From assembly GCA_000436475.1 (NCBI GenBank), contig FR886185.1, forward strand, positions 29,403-55,614: a stretch of DNA of 26,212 nt, read 5' to 3'. This DNA comes from Eubacterium sp. CAG:248 (GTDB lineage Bacteria; Bacillota; Clostridia; Lachnospirales; Lachnospiraceae). Position numbers and translations under genes: made by a program. Shown here in pieces: positions 1-7,509 of the stretch (position 1 is the stretch's first letter; every line of letters begins with the position of its first letter). The notes beneath the pieces were generated by a model. That model ran no database searches. It was not told the DNA's origin and saw only the letters and a list, made by a program, of their open reading frames with translations.

Positions 1-329
1 TCTTCTCTTGTATGTACATTAGATATGTGCACCTCTATCTTAGGAATAGATGCTACTGATGCAAGTGCATCCCTTACTGCATAACTATAATGAGTAAATG
101 CTCCCGGGTTGATAACTATTCCGTCAACATCTGTATAATAAGCTTCCTGAATCTTATCTATAACAGCTCCCTCATGATTACTCTGGAATACTTCAACCTC
201 TACCCCAAGCTCCTTTGCTTTATTCTCAATCATGTTTACCAGTGTTTCATAATTATCTGTTCCATATATTCCTTTTTCCCTTATTCCAAGAAAATTAATA
301 TTAGGACCATTCATAACTAAAATTTTCAT
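1..329 (-). CDS. aroQ: type II 3-dehydroquinate dehydratase, 3' end cut by window edge
   Basis: Converts 3-dehydroquinate to 3-dehydroshikimate in the cytoplasmic shikimate pathway. My reverse-strand translation begins MKILVMNGPNINFLG and keeps the family landmarks: the N-G-P-N-x-N-x-L-G motif (residues 7-15), Arg17, Tyr22, an NPGAFTH segment, and an E-V-H-I-S-N-V-H-x-R-E stretch near the window edge that carries the catalytic His and the substrate loop. About 109 of the usual ~145 residues are present; the rest lies beyond base 1. The ATG at 327-329 follows an AAGGAG Shine-Dalgarno. It lies about 70 nt downstream of aroK on the same strand, so it is probably the last of the aro genes in one transcript. 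Confidence 0.93.
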   Translation of the reverse strand, partial: MKILVMNGPNINFLGIREKGIYGTDNYETLVNMIENKAKELGVEVEVFQSNHEGAVIDKIQEAYYTDVDGIVINPGAFTHYSYAVRDALASVASIPKIEVHISNVHTRE

Positions 330-398
330 TTTAATGTTCTCCTTATAACTCATTAATCTTGTGATAAAGCCCTCAAAAAGCGCTGTATGCACTGCGTA

Positions 399-911
399 TT
401 ATCGCATTTTTTGTGACATGATCTCTTCATACATATGTCCAAAAGAAACATTTTCTGTATTAATCACTACATCTGCGGCATCCATATATATGTCTTCTCT
501 TTGCTGCATAAGCGTATGTATTTTTTCCTTAAGATTACCACCTTTAAGAAGCGGCCTTGTATTATCTCTGCTAAGCCTTTTACACAGCTCCTCCTCTGAT
601 GCCTTAAGGTATACAACAGTTCCGATATTCTTTAAGATTTCTCTATTTTCCTTTCGCACCGGAAGGCCACCGCCTACCGAAACAACACATTTTTTCAGGG
701 AATCAGCGAATTCCTTTACAGTTTCTGTTTCCATATCCCTGAATGCAGCCTCCCCTTTTGATGCAAATATATCATTAATCGTTGTTTTTTCTTTCTTTTC
801 TATATACTCATCTGTATCACAGAATGAATATCCATATTTTCTTGATATCCACTTCCCGAAAGTAGTTTTACCGCTTCCCATAAATCCTATAAGAACAATA
901 TTATCATTCAA
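399..911 (-). CDS. aroK: shikimate kinase
   Basis: Phosphorylates shikimate to shikimate-3-phosphate with ATP. The protein has a Walker A loop GFMGSGKTT at about residues 9-17, the substrate-binding DTDEYIE segment, an Arg in FRDME, the GGG loop after SV, and the LID region RLSRDNTRPLL. Length (about 170 aa) is normal for the family. The start is not an ATG. A TTG at 911 lies 8 nt after a GAGGA inside the end of aroE and is preferred; another in-frame TTG at 917 is only 2 nt from it. The gene overlaps the aroE stop (904-906) by a few bases, so translation is probably coupled. The antisense frame over this region is a shadow. Confidence 0.95.
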   Translation of the reverse strand: MNDNIVLIGFMGSGKTTFGKWISRKYGYSFCDTDEYIEKKEKTTINDIFASKGEAAFRDMETETVKEFADSLKKCVVSVGGGLPVRKENREILKNIGTVVYLKASEEELCKRLSRDNTRPLLKGGNLKEKIHTLMQQREDIYMDAADVVINTENVSFGHMYEEIMSQKMR

Positions 912-1773
912 TTCCAAGTTCCTCTTTCATTTTGTTGTATACTATATCAGCTTCTTCCTTTGATATTTTCGTATTGTTCCATAGCTCATACGCTGCTACT
1001 CCCTGATACAAAAGCATCTTAAGACCGTTAAATGCCGGTTTTCCTGCTTCCATACATAATTCCATGAATTTCGTTGTAGATGGGTTATAGATTATATCTA
1101 CTCCCGCCTTTACCTTTTTATAGAACTCTTTATCTTCTATAACTGTATCATTCACATTAGGATATAGCCCTACACTTGTTGTCTGTATAACGATATAACC
1201 GCTTTCTTTAAGTGACTTATAATCATCCATGTGCATTGGCACAACACATTCCCTGTTAAAGTATCCATTGACCGCATCAGCAATATCCTCTGCCTTTTCA
1301 ACAGTCCTGTTTAACATATATACTTTATCAGCACCACTTTGTGCACAAAGAAATGCTATTGCCCTTGCTGCGCCACCAGCTCCAAGTATTATGCAGTTAT
1401 TTTCTTTAAGTTCTATACCTTCCTCTTCAAGTTCTCTTTTAAGTCCAAGTATATCTGTGTTGTACCCTTTATATCCACCAGTTGTCCTTACAAGTGTATT
1501 AACTGCACCTATGGCACGTGCAAGTGGGTCTATATCCACAAGCACATCAATCACTTCCTGCTTATGTGGTACTGTTACATTAAGACCAAGTATATCAAGT
1601 GCATATGCACCGTCAACAGCCTTTGCAACACTTCCCTTTTCAACCTTAAAAGTTGTATATACCATATTGGTTTTGGTAATATCCGCCAGCGTATTATGTA
1701 TAACTGGTGATATGGAATGGCCCACAGGATTACCTATAAGACCACATACTCTTGTTGTTCCTTTAATATTCAT
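904..1773 (-). CDS. aroE: shikimate dehydrogenase (NADP+)
   Basis: Reduces 3-dehydroshikimate to shikimate. The N-terminal substrate domain holds GLIGNPVGHSISPVIHN (residues 11-27), NVTVPHK with the catalytic Lys71, AVNT (90-93) and NTD with Asp107. The Rossmann domain carries the dinucleotide loop GAGGAA at 131-136 and a following LNRT segment, in line with NADP use. The C-terminal GLKMLLYQGVAAYELW segment is typical of the family. At 289 aa it is full length. The ATG follows a GAGGTAG Shine-Dalgarno. It sits about 40 nt after the YqeG-type gene and overlaps aroK, so it is part of a nrdR-yqeG-aroE-aroK-aroQ string. Confidence 0.96.
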   Translation of the reverse strand: MNIKGTTRVCGLIGNPVGHSISPVIHNTLADITKTNMVYTTFKVEKGSVAKAVDGAYALDILGLNVTVPHKQEVIDVLVDIDPLARAIGAVNTLVRTTGGYKGYNTDILGLKRELEEEGIELKENNCIILGAGGAARAIAFLCAQSGADKVYMLNRTVEKAEDIADAVNGYFNRECVVPMHMDDYKSLKESGYIVIQTTSVGLYPNVNDTVIEDKEFYKKVKAGVDIIYNPSTTKFMELCMEAGKPAFNGLKMLLYQGVAAYELWNNTKISKEEADIVYNKMKEELGIE

Positions 1774-1814
1774 TACTATACTACCTCGAATAATTTTATC
1801 GAAAATAAATAATA

Positions 1815-2330
1815 TTATATCTTTTTATTATGCTTATGTAATCTTCTTTTATAAAAGAAAAGAACTATCCATTCAAGCCTGCGTTTCAGTATAATCTGAA
1901 TCTCCTCATGCTTATCTATGGGCTTTACAAGTATCGACATTATGCCTGCCCTGTTAGCTCCCCATACATCTGTAAAAAGCTGGTCGCCAACAAAATACGT
2001 AGTATCTTTATCTGTATGCATATACTCCATAGCCTTTATATAATTCTTAGGTGATGGCTTATCTGCTTTACTTACATACTTTGAAGCAACTTCATCTGCA
2101 AGTGGCTTAACACGATATTCTTTGTTGTTTGATATGATACATGTGTCATAACCTATATTCCTTAACTCTTCAAAAAGTTCCTTCGCTCTTTTAGTTACAG
2201 GTGCACCATGTTCTACAAGTGTATTATCAACATCAAATATAATCCCTCTGTATCCCTTATCGTATAATCCCTTATAATCTATATCATATGCAGAAGCTAT
2301 ATACATATCAGGGTAAAATCTTTCTAACAT
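1815..2330 (-). CDS. YqeG-family HAD (subfamily IIIA) phosphatase
   Basis: Small HAD hydrolase of the YqeG type; the physiological substrate is not established. Motif I is IIFDVDNTLVEHG, with the nucleophile and acid/base Asp pair. Motif II is the Ser in CIISNN. A Lys lies in KADKPSPKNY, and motif III is FVGDQLFTDVWGANRAG. The N-terminus MLERFYPDMYIAS resembles YqeG proteins, and a GAGG just upstream supports ATG 2330 over an in-frame ATG 18 nt earlier. The C-terminus ends in a basic, His/Lys-rich tail. It lies between nrdR and aroE on one strand with short gaps, which suggests co-transcription. B. subtilis yqeG is also close to an aroE gene. Confidence 0.88.
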   Translation of the reverse strand: MLERFYPDMYIASAYDIDYKGLYDKGYRGIIFDVDNTLVEHGAPVTKRAKELFEELRNIGYDTCIISNNKEYRVKPLADEVASKYVSKADKPSPKNYIKAMEYMHTDKDTTYFVGDQLFTDVWGANRAGIMSILVKPIDKHEEIQIILKRRLEWIVLFFYKRRLHKHNKKI

Positions 2331-2359
2331 ATCAATCCTCATTTTCACTCAGCTTTTTA

Positions 2360-2809
2360 TTAATTGTTAAGGATTTTCTTTATTTCATCCATAAATGTAT
2401 TAACATCCTTAAACTCTCTGTACACAGAAGCAAATCTTACATATGCTACTTCATCAACATTCTTAAGCTTGTCCATAACTATAGCCCCTATCGTGGTTGT
2501 TGGCACTTCTTTTTCCCCCATATTGAATATCTGGCTTTCAATGTCATCTACCATTTCATTCACCTGTGCCATAGATACAGGCCTTTTGTGGCACGATCTT
2601 ACAATACCTGCAATGATTTTTTCTCTGTCATAAGGTTCTCTGTTATTGTCTTTCTTAACTACAATAAGAGGCAATGTTTCAATCTTTTCATATGTGGTAA
2701 ATCTTTTGCCACATTCATCACACTGTCTCCTTCTTCTGATTGAACTATCATCTGTAGGTCTTGAATCAATAACTCTTGTATTCTCTTTTCCACAATAAGG
2801 ACACTTCAT
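2360..2809 (-). CDS. nrdR: transcriptional repressor NrdR
   Basis: ATP/dATP-sensing repressor of ribonucleotide reductase genes. The N-terminal zinc ribbon has Cys3, Cys6, Cys30 and Cys33 (CPYC and CDEC) followed by GKRFTTYE. An ATP-cone domain fills the rest from about residue 49 (KKDNNREPYDREKI onward). Length is 149 aa, as expected. ATG 2809 is chosen because a GGGAGG lies about 10 nt upstream; an earlier in-frame TTG at 2827 overlaps that Shine-Dalgarno and would add six non-conserved residues. It is the first gene of the minus-strand string and diverges from sigG across a gap of about 235 nt. I did not identify an NrdR box in the window. Confidence 0.95.
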   Translation of the reverse strand: MKCPYCGKENTRVIDSRPTDDSSIRRRRQCDECGKRFTTYEKIETLPLIVVKKDNNREPYDREKIIAGIVRSCHKRPVSMAQVNEMVDDIESQIFNMGEKEVPTTTIGAIVMDKLKNVDEVAYVRFASVYREFKDVNTFMDEIKKILNN

Positions 2810-3045
2810 AGCAGTTAAACCTCCCAAGCAGCTTTTATCTTATATTTAATCATCGTTCCATGTAAATATACAGTTAAAATAATTATATCCCAGAGCAATG
2901 ATTCTGTCAAAAACTTATGAAACATATCGTATAAAATTTCTTTTGCTGGCAATGATTTAACTATAGGCGAACAAAGCATCACGATTAACCAGGATACCCA
3001 TGTAACTAAAGCTAAATGTTCGCAAATTCTTTAGGAGGAATATTC

Positions 3046-3825
3046 ATGGCAGGTGTAAGAGTTACCATATGTGGTGTAAATACTAAGGATTTGCCGCTGC
3101 TTAGTGCAAAAGATAAAAAAGAACTCCTTACAAAAATCAAGGCAGGCGACAACAGCGCACGTGAAGCTTTCATCAAAGGTAATCTCCGGCTTGTCCTAAG
3201 CATTGTTGGAAGATTCTCTAACAGTAACGAAAATATGGATGACTTATTCCAGATTGGATGTATTGGATTAATAAAAGCCATAGATAATTTCGACTTAGGA
3301 CAGGGTGTACAGTTTTCAACTTATGCAGTTCCAATGATCATAGGTGAGATAAAAAGATATCTTCGTGATAACAGTGCCATCCGTGTAAGCCGCAGTCTTA
3401 AAGATATGGCATATAAAGCTATATACACTAAAGAACAGTTATTAAAGAAAAATCAACATGAACCAACCATATCCGAAATCGCTGGTGAAATAGGTGTATC
3501 TAAGGAGGACATAGTCATAGCACTTGAAGCAGTTTCTCCAACCGTATCTTTATATGAGCCGGTTTTTAACGAAGGACAGGATACTCTCTACGTCATAGAC
3601 CAGCTAAAGGATTCTAAAGATGGCGAAGACAGCTGGGTTACACATCTTGCACTAAACGATGCATATAGAAAGCTTGACAGCCGGGAACAACAGATTATAA
3701 AAATGCGGTTCTATGAATACAAAACACAGATGGAAATCGCATCTGAAATCGGCATATCACAGGCACAAGTAAGCCGTCTGGAAAAATGTGCATTAAAAAA
3801 TATGAAAAAATATATTTCCACATAG
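3046..3825 (+). CDS. sigG: forespore sigma factor SigG
   Basis: Late forespore-specific sigma-70 family factor. The N-terminus MAGVRVTICGVNTKDLPLL matches the SigG-specific opening (V-x-I-C-G-V-x-T-x-x-L-P). Region 2 reads NLRLVLSIVGRF, DDLFQIGCIGLIKAIDNFDL and FSTYAVPMIIGEIKRYLRDN. Region 3 begins with IRVSRSLKDMAYKA, and region 4 ends with the helix-turn-helix TQMEIASEIGISQAQVSRLEK. ATG 3046 follows a strong AGGAGGA and is preferred over an ATG 30 nt upstream. Length is 259 aa. spoIIGA and sigE, which sit next to sigG in Bacillus and many Clostridia, are absent here. I found no convincing SigF/SigG-type promoter upstream. Confidence 0.95.
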   Translation: MAGVRVTICGVNTKDLPLLSAKDKKELLTKIKAGDNSAREAFIKGNLRLVLSIVGRFSNSNENMDDLFQIGCIGLIKAIDNFDLGQGVQFSTYAVPMIIGEIKRYLRDNSAIRVSRSLKDMAYKAIYTKEQLLKKNQHEPTISEIAGEIGVSKEDIVIALEAVSPTVSLYEPVFNEGQDTLYVIDQLKDSKDGEDSWVTHLALNDAYRKLDSREQQIIKMRFYEYKTQMEIASEIGISQAQVSRLEKCALKNMKKYIST

Positions 3826-3844
3826 CATGATTAAACATGATTAC

Positions 3845-3908
3845 AAGGGGCAAAAGGTCTAAGCCTGCATAAGACAGCTCTTAAGCAGGAAAACGGCCTT
3901 GAACCCTT
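3845..3908. other. long stem-loop between convergent sigG and DHH genes
   Basis: Three nested complementary blocks: AAGGG (3845-3849) with CCCTT (3904-3908), AAGG (3854-3857) with CCTT (3897-3900), and an inner hairpin CCTGC-A-TAAGA / TCTTA-A-GCAGG (3864-3889) with loop CAGC. Neither strand has a T-tract after the outer arm, so it is not a standard intrinsic terminator, though it may mark the 3' ends of both convergent genes. Confidence 0.5.
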
Positions 3909-3928
3909 CACAATATTAACCGGATCTT

Positions 3929-4903
3929 TTAATCTATCCTTTTTAATTCTTCTAAAAACTTATCCTCTATAACTTTTCTTATATATGATGCATCCCTGTT
4001 ATCAAGACTGGAATAACTAATAAAACCACCAGCCATATGTTCATGTCCGCCACCATTGCCTATGCTTTTAAGTGCATTATTAGATATACGTCCCGCATCA
4101 TACACACCACTGCTTCTTATAGACAGCTTAACACCTTCTTTTTTAGCTGAGTATGTTACAGCAAAATCTATACCATCCAGCGACATTATAAAATCACATA
4201 TAGATGCTATGAGTGATTCCTGGCAATTATCTCCTGTACTTGCAAAACAGGCATCTTTTTTTACATCAAGATTGGCTATAGCATATGCATATGCCTTAAG
4301 ATCATCATACTGTCTTACACTCGTATCAAGCTTATTAAGTACTTTATGGTCGGCCATATTATATAGACTATAAAACATATCAAGATCAAGCTGTGTCACT
4401 CCTCTTTTCATATCAGCTGTATCAACCTTGATTCCATATAGAAGCGCCGTAGCCATATGAACATCTATATTTATATTATTTTCCATATAATAGGAAGCTA
4501 TTATTGATGCACAGGCTCCAACATCTGGTCTTATATCTGAAAATACATACTTGTTTGAATTATATATGGGATGATGATCTATGCATATTGTTTTATCTGA
4601 ATGTGCGTCAACTATATTAGCGTTTCCCTTCTGTGCATCAACTATAATGACTTCCCGTTCAGCATCAAGCTCCTCTGCACAATTAATCTCCAATATATCT
4701 ATATTAAGAAGAGATACCATCTTAGATGTAACTGTTTTTTCTATATTACCCTTATATACTATCTCAGCACTGATTCCTTCAGCCTCAAGAAGCTTCTTCA
4801 TGCCATACGCGCTTGCTATAGCATCTGGATCTGGAAAATTATGCATCTGTACATATACACTTTTACCTTTTATATATGATAATATTTCTTCTAACTTTGT
4901 CAT
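3929..4903 (-). CDS. DHH/DHHA1 family phosphoesterase (NrnA-like)
   Basis: Probable Mn-dependent phosphoesterase acting on nanoRNA, pAp or a cyclic dinucleotide product; the exact substrate is inferred only from fold. Motif I is H21-N-F-P-D25-P-D27-A, motif II is VDAQ (88-91), and the DHH motif is D109-H110-H111-P. A further metal Asp is in GIKVDTADM. The C-terminal DHHA1 domain shows GNGGGHEHMAGG at about 282-293. Length is 324 aa, near that of B. subtilis NrnA, and there is no membrane or GGDEF-like domain as in GdpP. The ATG follows GAGGA. It is convergent with sigG and divergent from the ABC transporter genes. Confidence 0.85.
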   Translation of the reverse strand: MTKLEEILSYIKGKSVYVQMHNFPDPDAIASAYGMKKLLEAEGISAEIVYKGNIEKTVTSKMVSLLNIDILEINCAEELDAEREVIIVDAQKGNANIVDAHSDKTICIDHHPIYNSNKYVFSDIRPDVGACASIIASYYMENNINIDVHMATALLYGIKVDTADMKRGVTQLDLDMFYSLYNMADHKVLNKLDTSVRQYDDLKAYAYAIANLDVKKDACFASTGDNCQESLIASICDFIMSLDGIDFAVTYSAKKEGVKLSIRSSGVYDAGRISNNALKSIGNGGGHEHMAGGFISYSSLDNRDASYIRKVIEDKFLEELKRID

Positions 4904-4968
4904 ACAACTTCCTCATTAAATAATGTATTTTCCCTAAATAATATATTTTCCTTTTTGCTTGTTTTTCA

Positions 4969-5068
4969 TGCAAATCCGTATCCTGCAGAATTATCTGCTC
5001 CTTACATTATATCCTTAATCTGTTTATTTGCAAGACAGTTTAAAAAATCTGGCCTGCTCTTTAACTGT
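4969..5068 (+). promoter_or_regulatory. possible structured leader of the ABC transporter operon
   Basis: TGCAAAT (4969-4975) can pair with ATTTGCA (5026-5032), enclosing a small hairpin GCAGA-atta-TCTGC (4985-4998). A second arm pair follows: ACAGTT (5035-5040) plus AAA with TTTAACTGT (5060-5068), one base bulged. It lies directly upstream of the ATPase gene. I do not recognise a known riboswitch; the conserved TPP or cobalamin motifs are not visible. Confidence 0.3.
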
Positions 5069-5126
5069 AACAATTCTGCCAACGTATGCATAAATTATAG
5101 TAATATATTATATGTCGGAGGCAATC

Positions 5127-5927
5127 TTGGATATTTATGAAAACGTTTCTACACAAAATAATAAAACCGCACCTCTTCTTTCGCTAAAACATATATCTTA
5201 CTCTTATAATACACCTAAAGCTGAAATACCTGCACTTACCGATATCTGCCTGGATATTGCACCCGGCTCTTTCGTATCTATTGTTGGTCCTTCAGGCTGT
5301 GGTAAATCAACCCTTCTTTCTATAATATGTGGTTTACTAAAACCGGATAAAGGCGAAATAGTATCATCAGCGTATAACAAAGACGATTCTTATATAAAGC
5401 ATATAGGTTTCATGCCACAAAAGGATACTCTTTTTGAATGGAGAACTGTATATGCCAATGTAACTCTTGGACTTGAAATCAACCACTTAAAGGATGAAAA
5501 ACATCTTGCTGATATCGACAATATGCTAAAAGAATATGGTCTATATCAGTTCAGGAATGTTCACCCGGGCGAATTATCCGGAGGTATGCGCCAGCGTGCT
5601 GCCCTTATAAGAACGCTTGCACTGAATCCAGATATCCTTCTTCTTGATGAGCCTTTCTCAGCACTTGATTATCAGACACGTTTAGAGGTTTCAGATGATA
5701 TCGGAAATATTATTAAAGAACAGAAAAAAACAGCATTGCTTGTAACCCATGATATATCTGAGGCTATATCTATGGGTGATCAGGTTGTTATTCTTTCACA
5801 GCGTCCTGCAACAATCAAAAAAATCATAGATATACATTTTTCCATACCTGACAGGACACCTTTTACATCCCGCCAGGCTCCTGAATTCGCAGGCTATTTT
5901 AATGATATATGGGAGGAAATCCAATGA
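5127..5927 (+). CDS. ABC transporter ATP-binding protein (nitrate/sulfonate/taurine/HMP-type)
   Basis: ATPase subunit of an importer of the NitT/TauT-like class. Numbered from the TTG start: Walker A GPSGCGKST at about 54-62, Q-loop MPQKD, signature LSGGMRQRAAL, Walker B ILLLDEP, D-loop SALD, and H-loop THD. The C-terminal part (RPATIKKIIDIHF) is typical of SsuB/TauB/ThiZ-like subunits. The start is uncertain. GGAGG at 5117-5121 is 5 nt from TTG 5127, while the in-frame ATG at 5112 has no Shine-Dalgarno. The gene overlaps the permease by ATGA. Substrate is unknown and no substrate-binding protein is nearby. Confidence 0.9.
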   Translation: MDIYENVSTQNNKTAPLLSLKHISYSYNTPKAEIPALTDICLDIAPGSFVSIVGPSGCGKSTLLSIICGLLKPDKGEIVSSAYNKDDSYIKHIGFMPQKDTLFEWRTVYANVTLGLEINHLKDEKHLADIDNMLKEYGLYQFRNVHPGELSGGMRQRAALIRTLALNPDILLLDEPFSALDYQTRLEVSDDIGNIIKEQKKTALLVTHDISEAISMGDQVVILSQRPATIKKIIDIHFSIPDRTPFTSRQAPEFAGYFNDIWEEIQ

Positions 5928-6727
5928 CTAAAAAAACTTCTTTTAATAATCTTAGTCTGCAACGGCAGACCTATATAAGACAACAAAAACATTATCATGC
6001 AATTATAACTTTTGTACGTTTATTTATTCTTGCAGGTTTTATTGCACTTTGGGAAATATCTGCAGCAACCGGCGTAATTAATCCATTTATTTTCAGTTCA
6101 CCATCAAGAATTCTTAACACATTTATATATATGGCTAAAGATGGCAGTATATTCATGCATATATTTGTAACTCTTTTTGAAACTTTTCTCTCTTTTTTTC
6201 TTATAATAGTTTTGGGACTTGGAACTGCCATCATACTATGGTTATGGCGTGGTCTTTCTGATTGTCTTGAACCATACCTTATTGTACTTAACAGTCTTCC
6301 TAAGTCAGCACTGGCCCCAATGATTATTGTATGGCTTGGAAATAACATGAAAGCTATTATAATCACTGCGATATCTGTTGCGATATTCGGAATGATCATC
6401 AACATATATACAGGTTTTCTTGAAACAGATAAAGAAAAGATTATACTCATAAAGACACTTGGCGGCACCAAAAAAGATATCCTTACTAAGCTGATACTTC
6501 CCGGCTCTAAAAAAATCATAATAAGTAATACAAAGGTCAATATCGGACTTTGTCTTGTAGGTGTTATCATAGGTGAATTCCTTGCTGCCAGCCATGGTCT
6601 TGGATATCTTATAATATATGGCTCACAGGTATTTAAGATGACTTATGTTTCTATGAGTATTGTTATACTATGTATTATATCCACCCTGCTATTTAAGCTT
6701 GTCGATGTGCTTGAAAAAACCTGGTGA
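5924..6727 (+). CDS. ABC transporter permease (nitrate/sulfonate/taurine/HMP-type)
   Basis: Membrane subunit partnering the ATPase just upstream. It has about six hydrophobic segments, beginning with FVRLFILAGFIALWEISAA. The cytoplasmic coupling (EAA) loop reads IKTLGGTKKDILTKLILPGS, with the conserved Gly nine residues before the ILP. GEFLAASHGLGYLI after it is characteristic of the SsuC/TauC/ThiX group. ATG 5924 follows GGGAGG and overlaps the ATPase stop codon as ATGA, which indicates translational coupling; the in-frame ATG at 5909 overlaps the Shine-Dalgarno and is less likely. No gene for a periplasmic-type binding protein follows. The next gene has its own promoter-like sequence. Confidence 0.9.
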   Translation: MTKKTSFNNLSLQRQTYIRQQKHYHAIITFVRLFILAGFIALWEISAATGVINPFIFSSPSRILNTFIYMAKDGSIFMHIFVTLFETFLSFFLIIVLGLGTAIILWLWRGLSDCLEPYLIVLNSLPKSALAPMIIVWLGNNMKAIIITAISVAIFGMIINIYTGFLETDKEKIILIKTLGGTKKDILTKLILPGSKKIIISNTKVNIGLCLVGVIIGEFLAASHGLGYLIIYGSQVFKMTYVSMSIVILCIISTLLFKLVDVLEKTW

Positions 6728-6760
6728 CATTTTCGCTCATGACTTTTCAATAAAATAGTA

Positions 6761-6789
6761 GTGAAATACTTAAGAAAGCATAGTATAAT
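6761..6789 (+). promoter_or_regulatory. putative sigma-A promoter of the DUF5721-like gene
   Basis: GTGAAA (-35, 4 of 6 matches to TTGACA) is separated by 17 nt from a perfect TATAAT at 6784-6789. It lies about 35 nt upstream of the next ATG. Confidence 0.5.
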
Positions 6790-6824
6790 TAACTGGGGCA
6801 AAAATACAGATTGGAGATTATTAC

Positions 6825-7331
6825 ATGATTTCACTTAGAATTAAAGATACCAGAAAATTTATGTCACATCTTCTTGTTAAGGATACCTTTGATAACTTCC
6901 TGTTATCAGAAGCTTCTATCAACACTTCCTGTCTGCATTCTATTGAAGGGAAGATTAACCATTCCTTCTACTCAGATGAGGAATGGGCAGAACTTGATGA
7001 AGATGAAAAAAAATACACCTCCTGGCTTGTACAAAAGCCATACTGCTTTAGTCTTATTAAGGGCAGCAAAGTTCCATCATCTATGAAGATAGTAATGCTT
7101 TTGTCATCCAGTGCTACTGTAAAGCTTCTTAATGATTCAGAGGCTTTACTTTCATATGATAACATCAATGGACTTTTTATCAATATAAAATATCAGGATG
7201 GGCATGCAGATATCATTACAGGAACATCTTTAAATATCTTCAGCCTTGACAAAACACTTGACTCTTCTTTTGATTCATACATAAGAAATTTCCTTATTTA
7301 TAACGGACTTGATTTTGAAGAAACAATATAA
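6825..7331 (+). CDS. DUF5721-like protein of unknown function
   Basis: A 168-residue soluble protein without signal peptide, membrane segment or visible catalytic motif. The opening MISLRIKDTRKFMSHLL, the IEGKINHSFY segment, and a KPYCFSLIKGSKVPSSMKIV stretch resemble an uncharacterised family that I recall from Lachnospiraceae as DUF5721; I name it from memory of its pattern, not from a search. The second half alternates hydrophobic and polar residues, suggesting a beta-rich fold. GGAG lies 8 nt before the ATG. It appears to be a single-gene unit, with a promoter at 6761-6789 and a terminator-like hairpin at 7402-7431. Function is unknown. Confidence 0.75.
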   Translation: MISLRIKDTRKFMSHLLVKDTFDNFLLSEASINTSCLHSIEGKINHSFYSDEEWAELDEDEKKYTSWLVQKPYCFSLIKGSKVPSSMKIVMLLSSSATVKLLNDSEALLSYDNINGLFINIKYQDGHADIITGTSLNIFSLDKTLDSSFDSYIRNFLIYNGLDFEETI

Positions 7332-7401
7332 ACCCATTCTTCTATGAAAAAGCTTCTATGCAAAGCTGTATTCATAACTTTTTATATTAATTTAATATTT
7401 T

Positions 7402-7440
7402 CCGGAACCCTTGATTTTACTGGGTTTGCGGCTCTTTTAT
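7402..7440 (+). terminator. intrinsic terminator after the DUF5721-like gene
   Basis: Stem CCG-G-AACCC (7402-7410) pairs with GGGTT-TG-CGG (7422-7431) with one imperfect position, followed by CTCTTTTATT. The run abuts the CIRCE element that starts at 7440. Confidence 0.6.
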
Positions 7441-7466
7441 TAGCACTCACCTGTTTTGAGTGCTAA
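7440..7466 (+). promoter_or_regulatory. CIRCE operator (HrcA binding site)
   Basis: TTAGCACTC (7440-7448), nine bases, then GAGTGCTAA (7458-7466). This is a perfect match to the CIRCE consensus TTAGCACTC-N9-GAGTGCTAA bound by the heat-shock repressor HrcA. It lies 8 nt upstream of a putative -35 box and about 190 nt before the htpG start codon. It implies HrcA control of htpG. Confidence 0.95.
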
Positions 7467-7473
7467 TTTCTTC

Positions 7474-7502
7474 TTGACTTCCTTTTAACAGAATATTAAA
7501 CT
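7474..7502 (+). promoter_or_regulatory. putative promoter of htpG
   Basis: TTGACT (7474-7479), 17-nt spacer, TAAACT (7497-7502). The -35 box matches consensus at five of six positions and the -10 box at four. Its position just after CIRCE fits repression by HrcA. It would give a leader of about 145 nt. Confidence 0.5.
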
Positions 7503-7509
7503 ACATATT

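Noticed and set aside
361..963. Long plus-strand ORF (200 aa) over the shikimate kinase gene
   Set aside because: It is antisense to aroK, which has all kinase motifs, and its Ser/Phe-rich translation is a typical shadow.
1229..1894. Plus-strand ORF of 221 aa over aroE
   Set aside because: Low-complexity Ser/Ala/Pro translation, no Shine-Dalgarno, and complete overlap with a well-supported aroE.
2941..3045. SigF/SigG-dependent promoter before sigG
   Set aside because: Several partial matches (GCATC, GGATAC) exist, but none has both boxes at an acceptable spacing.
4920..5126. TPP riboswitch in front of the ABC transporter
   Set aside because: The CUGAGA and ACCUGAUCUGG-type conserved segments are absent, so the thiamine link rests only on transporter class.
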